DNA of 64,000 nucleotides from Gigaspora margarita. Taxonomy: Eukaryota; Glomeromycota; Glomeromycetes; Diversisporales; Gigasporaceae. The notes below the pieces were generated by a model. It ran no database searches and was not told the DNA's origin. It saw only the letters and a program-made list of their open reading frames with translations. The stretch is taken from contig WTPW01001253.1 of NCBI GenBank assembly GCA_009809945.1, positions 120,449-184,448 of the forward strand, in the 5' to 3' direction. The translations under genes and the position numbers were made by a program. Numbering within the stretch: position 1 is the stretch's first letter; each line of letters opens with the position of its first letter. Shown one piece after another: positions 57,637-64,000 of this stretch.

Positions 57637-59754
57637 ATAAAATAAATTATATATTTGATATATAAAGTTATAACTATATTTCGATTTACCACATTATTTA
57701 TTTTTATGGCTTTTTTTCTCTATAAAGAAAGGATTTGAAATAATATTTTGTAAACAAATTGCCAACTTAAGTGCTAGCACCAATCCTAATAAAACCGTCA
57801 TATGTCTAGTCTTTTTTGTACTCCTAATAGTTACTCAATTTTACTCGATTCTGAATTCAATGCCCATTGTTCGAACAATGTGGTGGTTGGTCACACATCA
57901 AATATTATATATTATATATATTTAGCCTATCATTAAAACTTCTATAAATAGTTCTGTGCTGGTCACTTTATGACTTTCCTACTTAACAAAAATAACCGAA
58001 TTTATCTCTTATTAAATAATTATACATATCTTAACATGATGCAATGCGTAAAGTACTATGAATTATAATGCGAGATTATCACGTCGGACATTTGGTACCC
58101 ACATTTTTTTTGCATTGATTTATGTCCTCGGTTTAAAAACTTTTCATAAATGTAATATGAGTTGTAACACTTTTTTTTTTTTCTTCCTTCTAAAACTAGT
58201 AAAAAATGTGTACGAAATGCATTAGAAATATGGGCTTGGATTACTAATTTTAGTCACGAGACTATTATCTAATACTATATATACTTGTATACATACATAT
58301 AGGCCAAATTAGTTGTGCTTTTAATATTATATATTTGTACCATTTTCCTCCATCCGGCGTAGATTTTACATTTTAGTCTCTAGTCACATCACCATTGTGA
58401 GTATGGTGGTAAGTTAAATTAGGACTTGCATCTTAAATCTAATGCTAATTAAAATAAATAAATGGCGTAATGTTGGTTCTCATGACCCATCAAAAATTAA
58501 AATGGTTCTTTTAGTTTAAATCGGGTTTGCTTGTTTAAGAGTGACATAATGCGTGGATAATGCGTGGCGGTCATGCACATTATTGCATTCTAACAAAGCG
58601 AAAGATATTAATGAAGCAATAATAATAATGGTCACCAGTTCTTTGCAAGTCCGATTTAGAATTATAATTATTCCTTCTCACAATCATTATTTTTTCATAA
58701 ATTTGGTCATATTAAACTTAAAAAAGTTTAGGAAACTTCTAATAAGAGCGTTTAGAAAAAAATTTTTCTCTCTTTAAAAAAATTTAGAAAATATGTTTAA
58801 TGACTTTCTGATAAAAATGGTTAAAATATATTTTTTTATTTATTTAGTATAAACTATTAATTAATGTCCAATACTATACGAATGTATACACTGTATGTAC
58901 GTACGTACCAATATATTTTTTCTAGAAAATAAATTTATTATACAGTAGTTGCATAAATAACATTGTATCTATAGTTGATTTACTTTATCTATTTATTATA
59001 TAGTAATATTTATTTTATACATTAACTTACTATTATCGCGTTATATGACGATATAAACTAATATAGTATTAATTGTAATTATTAAATCAAGAAATAATAA
59101 TTTTTAATTATAGTAATTTATATATACTGTAAATTAAAACAATAATATATTTTTTTAAAACTAAGATTTTATTTTTATCTTTATTATAATTGATTAAATA
59201 ATACTGTATAGTCAAATTTTGATTATATCTCTACTTTATTATATAGTATTTTTTTTAATAATTTCTTTTTATAGTTTATAAAAAAAATAAATATAGTAAA
59301 TACTTTTTTAATATATTTAATAAATTTAGTTTTGCAGAATTTAGTCTTTAAAGAAGGGGTACAAAATAAAGCTAGAGTAATTACTAGAAATAGAAAGGTG
59401 CAAAGTAAATAGAAAGAAGCTAGAAATGGAATGACTAGTAAATGCAAATAATGCAATTTTCATAGGAGATTACTAAAAAAATCTTTAAATTATAGTTAAT
59501 ATAGTTAAAAAATTATACAAGTTTAATAAATAAAAAAATTAATTCAAAAAAATCAGAGCTAATAACTTTTAATACTTAAATAAAAACAAAAATTTAGTTT
59601 ATTTAATAGAAAAAAAATAATTATTAAAACAAATCTAAAATAAATATAGTTTGCTTTTTTGAAGTATAAATCTTATTTTAGAACTAATATAGTATATACA
59701 AAAAAAGATTTAGAAATAAGATTGTAATATTTTTTAATTAACAAGGTACAAACC
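57637..59754. other. Gene-free AT-rich DNA
   Basis: No supported ORF, TIR pair or RNA. Increasingly A/T-rich after 58800. Confidence 0.5.
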
Positions 59755-59875
59755 ATTTTAATAAATTAAATTAAATATTTTAATAAACTAAATTAAATAT
59801 TTTAATAAACTAAATTAAATATTTTAATAAACTAAATAAAATATTTTAATAAACCAAATTAAATATTTTAATAAC
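59755..59875. repeat. 22-bp tandem repeat, 5.5 copies
   Basis: Units at 59755, 59777, 59799, 59821, 59843 and a partial at 59865; consensus begins ATTTTAATAAACTAAATTAA. Copies differ by one or two bases. Confidence 0.9.
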
Positions 59876-60139
59876 AAAGTTTTGTTTTCAAAACTTGAAT
59901 ATAAAATATTAATTAGTCTTTTAAATAAAAATATATATAAAAAATTTACTAGCTAATAATTAAATTGGCCAATATAGTAGCTATAGTATTAAACAATATA
60001 ACTATATATATAAATATATTGAAAATTAAGTACTTCTAGTAAAAATATATAGAATAAGTTTTGATTAAATAAATAATAAAAAAATAATACAAAAATTTTA
60101 AAAGCTTAAACTATATTAAAACTCAAAAAAGCTTAGTTG

Positions 60140-60345
60140 ACCTTATATAGTATTTCTAAATTTAGGTTAGTTCAATTTAAATTTAGGTTTAGATTCAATT
60201 AAACCTAAACTAAACTTTATATTTGAACTTAAATCTAAACTGAACTTTGAATTTTGTAGATCTTTGAACCTAAATCTGAACTAAACTTGAGCTTAAATTT
60301 TTGGTTTAGTTCAAGTTTAGTTCAAATTTATGAACATGTTTAGAT
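60140..60345. repeat. Degenerate AAACCTAAACTAAACTT inverted/direct repeat cluster
   Basis: Words like TTTAGGTTTAG and CTAAACCTAAACT alternate on both strands. Transposon-end-like, no clear borders. Confidence 0.4.
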
Positions 60346-60475
60346 TTAATAAATATAAATTAAGGTAGACAACCCTATTTCTGGGGATCATTCTATTTTT
60401 ATAGATTATAATATTTTGTGATATCTTATGATCCCATGATCCAATTTGGATAATTTTGGTATCATTCGAATTGTC

Positions 60476-61731
60476 TCACTGAGATGATTCTAATGCTATC
60501 AAATTTAGCCAAATTAGATCACTATTCCACTCTTTTACCAAACATGACTTTAAACCTGCAAGAGTTCTAATTTTTTTTCTTGCTATTTTAATTTTCAACA
60601 ACCTCCAAACATTTTCAATAGGGTTTTGGTCTGGGGAAGACAGATGGCCATGGAAGAACCTTGACGTTGTTTTCTTCCTTCCATTCTTTTGACAAAGTTG
60701 TACAATGCTTCGAATCATTGTCTTCTTCAAAATCCATCTATCCGAATCAGCTCCAAAAAGAAGCTTAGCAGACGGGAGGAGACCTTGTTCATACACCTTA
60801 ACAGGACCCCGGACATATAGTACAGAGGTCATACATTACGCAATTCAGCAAAAACTCCCAAAATTTGAGAAGCAAAAAAACAGTTTTTGGCAATTATCTT
60901 GGCATCCAGTAGTCCAATTTGAATGAACTTTTTTTTAAAATGAAGCTCTCAGTGAGGCGCATCTAACAAAAAAAAGTTCATTCAATTCTAATTACTGGAT
61001 CGGAAGTTATTTAAGTAAATAGATTTTGACGTTTTCAGCAAATTAGGTCAAAATTGGAAAAATCTAGTTATGACCTATATCAAAGATGTCCGGGGTCCTA
61101 CCTTAACCATATATTTGGTATTCAAGTTATACTGAAAGTAAATCAGCTTGCCAAAGCCTGAAGACAAAAAACAGCCCCACACGTTGAGCTTCAACAGATG
61201 CTTCATGGACCGCCATAATTTATGCTGCCCAGACCACTGCCAGGTTCTTGGATGCTGTTGATTCAAACAGAACATACTTTCATCTGAAAATATTACCTGG
61301 TCCCAATCAAAATTCTGATGTTCTTTTGTCCATTTTAGCCGTTTTACTTTGTGCTTCTCCATGAGAAGCGGTTTGGAAAGTTTCGCCATATATTTTGCCC
61401 CACCTTCATGTAGATGCTTTTGAATGATACGTATACTGATGCTAATATTCCGTTGTTCCATTTCCCATTGTATTTCAATAGCAGTTACATTTTCTTTGTC
61501 ACTTGCAAGCTTAAGGATCTTTGCATCTTGCCGTGAAGTGGTGATCCGATTTCGACCAGGTTTTTGTTCATCATTTAAATTTTTTGTTTTCCCCCATTTT
61601 TTTACCCAATAAAGTGCAGTAGACTTACTACAGCCTACAAGCTTTGCCGTGGTTCCAAGCCCAAGCTTCAGACCTTTCAAATGATAGTGCAAAAAAATGA
61701 TTTCATACTGCTTATGCAGCGGAAGAGGCAT
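60476..61731 (-). pseudogene. Tc1/mariner-family transposase, broken by a MITE and two frame shifts
   Basis: From ATG 61731 (MPLPLHKQYEIIFLHYHLKG) leftwards: first helix-turn-helix (about residues 10-50), a GRPR-like hinge (PGRNRITT, about 58-65), second HTH, then VIFSDESMFCL with the first catalytic Asp at about residue 150. At 61107 a 297-bp MITE interrupts the gene; without it and one duplication the frame joins exactly. The C-terminal half has LPSAKLLFGADSDRWILKK and SSPDQNPIENVWRLLK (catalytic Glu). The DNDSKH segment carrying the second Asp is present only in a shifted frame between about 60725 and 60642, flanked by two opposite one-base shifts. Hence inactive. TIRs of the element were not identified. 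Confidence 0.88.
60803..61099. mobile_element. AGGACCCC-family MITE, copy 3, inside the transposase
   Basis: 297 bp, AGGACCCCGGACAT ... ATGTCCGGGGTCCT, exact 8-bp duplication ACCTTAAC (60795-60802 and 61100-61107). Nearly identical to 38118-38414. Confidence 0.93.
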
Positions 61732-61814
61732 TTTGAGGGTTTGGAATTTGGGCAGAGAACATTGCTCTGGTAAATGGATAAATTTCCTAAAAATGGTAAG
61801 TATGATTAGGAGAG

Positions 61815-61961
61815 TGACAAAAATCAGGTGATTTTTTAAGGAGGGAGGGGGTAAAAAAAGTTGAAATTATATATAAGAACATGACTATATATATATTAAA
61901 AAAGAGGGAGGGGGGGTAGGCCTCTGATAAAAAATAATCAGGTGATTAATGACACGGCCCT
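61815..61961. repeat. Purine-rich repeats and an AGGGCCGTGTCA-type end
   Basis: Two occurrences of AATCAGGTGATT and two G-rich runs (GGAGGGAGGGGGTA, GAGGGAGGGGGGGTA) lead to the terminus GACACGGCCCT, related to the ends at 7680-7830 and 62435. Confidence 0.5.
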
Positions 61962-62057
61962 TAGCATTTGCATCATTGTTTATTGTGGAAAAATTTTAAG
62001 GTTGTATGTACGATGCATGTGAAGTTACACTGGGTCGGATACTTATGGCGGGTACTG

Positions 62058-62274
62058 TATATACCGAAATGATGTATTTTTTGGTGCTGCACAAGTTTAC
62101 TTAGAGTCAAAATTTACAATTCATTAGTAAAATTGTGCATAATGCTGAAGTTTCTATATTTTTATTAATTAAAATATAAAAATTCCTGCATTATGCAAAA
62201 TTGTGCTAATGAATTATAACTTTTAGCTCTAAGTAAACTTGTTTAGCACCAAAAATATGTTATTTTGGTATATA
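62058..62274. repeat. ~217-bp palindrome with ~100-bp arms
   Basis: Left arm includes TTTTTTGGTGCTGCACAAGT and TTACTTAGAG; the right arm is its diverged inverse, around a centre near 62166. A third, degenerate copy of part of the arm follows at about 62288-62335. Confidence 0.8.
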
Positions 62275-62334
62275 TTTATATTTTATATAAGTTTATTTAG
62301 AGCTAAAAATTTTAATCTATTAGTAAAATTTTAA

Positions 62335-62435
62335 TAATTAAAATTTTTTTAAAATTGACCAATCAGAATCGTCTTACGTGGGGGAGGGGGGTACCCTCAT
62401 AGTAAATAGATATTACGTAATATCTGTCACAGCCC
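62335..62435. mobile_element. Truncated end related to the 7680-7830 MITE
   Basis: Read on the minus strand, AGGGCTGTGACAGATATTAC, then ATTTACTATGAGGGTACCCC, parallels the left end of 7680-7830. The other end is missing. Confidence 0.5.
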
Positions 62436-62739
62436 TAAATATATGATACTATATGAACTCATGGCGCATTGTACATTCTGATAAGAATGTACAAATCTTC
62501 TGATCTCTTCAGATAGAAGTCGATGCAACAGGTTGCTTCTGGGCGATAAAGGTCAATTTTGAGCGGATAAATACAAGCTGGGGGATATTGAACTAACACA
62601 AAAAGCATAATAAACAAACAATTAACTTTGAACTCAAATATAGTTGCAGGCAATTTAGCACTAGCAAGACTGTCTAAGATTAAAAAAATATATATATTAT
62701 AATATTTGAATTTTACATTTATATATAGCTAAAATTTTC

Positions 62740-62959
62740 TTAGCAACTACTAATCAAATTAGTTAAAATTTTTCTTGTAAATAGATATGATATTGGGCTT
62801 TGATATACTAAAATTTTATGCAATTTGAATTAGTAGTTTTTAAAAAATCGTTTAAAAACTATTAATTCAAATTGTATAAAATTTTAGTACTTAATATTGA
62901 AACTAATGCATATCTATTTATAGTAAAGATTTTAACTAATTTGAATTAGTACTTGCTAA
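62740..62959. repeat. ~220-bp AT-rich palindrome
   Basis: Arms begin TTAGCAA and end TTGCTAA, with AAATAGATATG, TACTAAAATTTTATGCAATT and GAATTAGTAGTTTTTAAA pairing to inverse copies; centre near 62850. Confidence 0.75.
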
Positions 62960-63840
62960 AAAAATTACAACCAAGTATAAATTTAAATATTATAAAAGAA
63001 TTTTTAAAAATAAGAATCATTTTTTAATTTTTTTAATTGTATATTAACTGATTTAATTTTTTGAACCTTTTTCAATAAACTGTTATATGAAAATTTGCTT
63101 CTAAGTAATATTGAAAAACTAATAAATAAAGCACTTGTTACAACTAACAAAAGAGCTTTTTTGATATTTAAGCAAGTTAAAAAACCAATAAAACTCAATA
63201 AAAAAACTATGCTAAGCTATAGAAAAAAGTACTTTACTATTTGTTAAAATACTTGGATGTTTTAAAATAAATTAGGCATTGTTTAATAAATTGGTAACTT
63301 TCAAGAATAAATTTAAAAGCTAATTTTCAAAAAATAGTTTTTTTAATCTACTTTTGGCATATAATTAAATATATATATTCACAATTTCTATATACTTAAG
63401 GATAGGATTTAGGCCTAAGGACTACCAGTAGTACAGTTAGAAGAATAGGTTAAAAATCTAGAAAAATATATATATAAATAATTTTTGAGTACAGTCAGAT
63501 CTTGTTATAGTCACCAGTTTGGGAAACAGGATTTAGGTGACATAAAAAGGTGTGACTATATTAAAAAACCTTGATATAATCATATTAATAGTAAATAAAA
63601 ATAATTAGTAACTATATCAAATAATTTTATTTGATCGCAATCATTACTATATATAAAACTTTGATTTTTTATAAATAAATCATTTACTGCGCACTAAGTA
63701 AAGTTGCTCTACATATCAATTTACTTATATTTTGAAATTTTTATAATTTTTTAAGTAATTTTTATTAATATTATTTTACATTTTACATTATACGAATAAA
63801 ACAAAAAATTTTTAAATTTTCAAATATTCAAGAGGTTTTT
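62960..63840. other. Gene-free AT-rich DNA
   Basis: No supported gene. A GTTATAGTCACC / GGTGACAT / GTGACTATA cluster (63495-63575) recalls short MITE ends like 18957-19105. Confidence 0.4.
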
Positions 63841-63847
63841 TAGTGAT

Positions 63848-64000
63848 TGCAAGTAGTTGTTACATAGTAAAGTCCAAATTTTATTATATGAATTGATCAT
63901 AACGCCTAAGTAAATATGTTCAGAAGGTCAAAATGCATATTTCCTAAAATTTTTATACAAATCAGAGAACTTTTTATTATTTAACTTTNANTTTTNNNNT
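63848..64000. mobile_element. Partial third copy of the TGGTGCATGTA TIR family
   Basis: TAGTTGTTACATAGTAAAGT onward aligns with the central palindrome arm of 14890-15878 and 29865-31249. Cut by the window end and N bases. Confidence 0.65.

Overview
This is AT-rich eukaryotic nuclear DNA: short spliceosomal introns (57-82 bp, GT...AG), very gene-poor, full of transposon relics, with one 302-base assembly gap (N) at 53279-53580 and a few N at the end. The recognisable genes belong to families I associate with arbuscular mycorrhizal fungi (Rhizophagus/Glomeromycotina): a RING protein with a characteristic helical tail, a P-loop ATPase of the 'GEHGAGKTT' type, an 'ERQSVASADRKG...PDIMF' protein, relics of the 'DDCIKEFQLKATRYE' kinase-family N-terminus, and a zinc-ribbon protein. 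The taxonomic assignment is inferred from remembered family resemblance, not from a search.

Layout. 1-8.5 kb: gene-free AT-rich DNA with a TAGTCGA array, a SINE-like retroposon (17-bp target duplication), nested hAT-like elements, and short inverted-repeat elements (MITEs) with intact 8-bp duplications. 8.6-14.7 kb: decayed Polinton/Maverick-like cassette: a small cysteine-rich gene (-), a protein-primed type-B DNA polymerase (+) split by a ~1.9-kb insertion, and a small downstream gene (+); nearly every in-frame stop fits a C-to-T or G-to-A change. 14.9-20.2 kb: a 989-bp TIR element with a central palindrome, unknown decayed coding sequence, hAT ends, a second SINE-like copy and MITEs. 21.1-27.7 kb is the gene island: a RING-finger gene (+), a small ORF (+), a spliced 3'-truncated nuclease-like gene (+) and a five-exon ATPase gene (-) with a predicted mitochondrial presequence. 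29.8-31.3 kb: second copy of the 989-bp TIR family, with another MITE nested in it.

31.8-37.9 kb and 45.6-51.3 kb are two copies of a ~6-kb segmental repeat, with part of a third, inverted copy at 52.7-55.25 kb. The repeat carries a PQPLI minisatellite gene, kinase-family relics and several foldbacks. The third copy is split by a 1.46-kb TIR element (53619-55082, 8-bp duplication) whose only gene is a two-exon zinc-ribbon protein; this is the best candidate for an undescribed mobile unit. Between the repeats lie a kinase-relic tandem array interrupted by a hAT MITE, a TTAA-flanked element and TA-flanked elements. 55-64 kb: foldbacks, a 22-bp tandem repeat, a Tc1/mariner transposase pseudogene broken by a 297-bp MITE, and large AT-rich palindromes.

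There is no operon-like cooperation. The dominant theme is many small TIR elements, several of which still show exact target duplications and, in some cases, a related unoccupied site within the same window.
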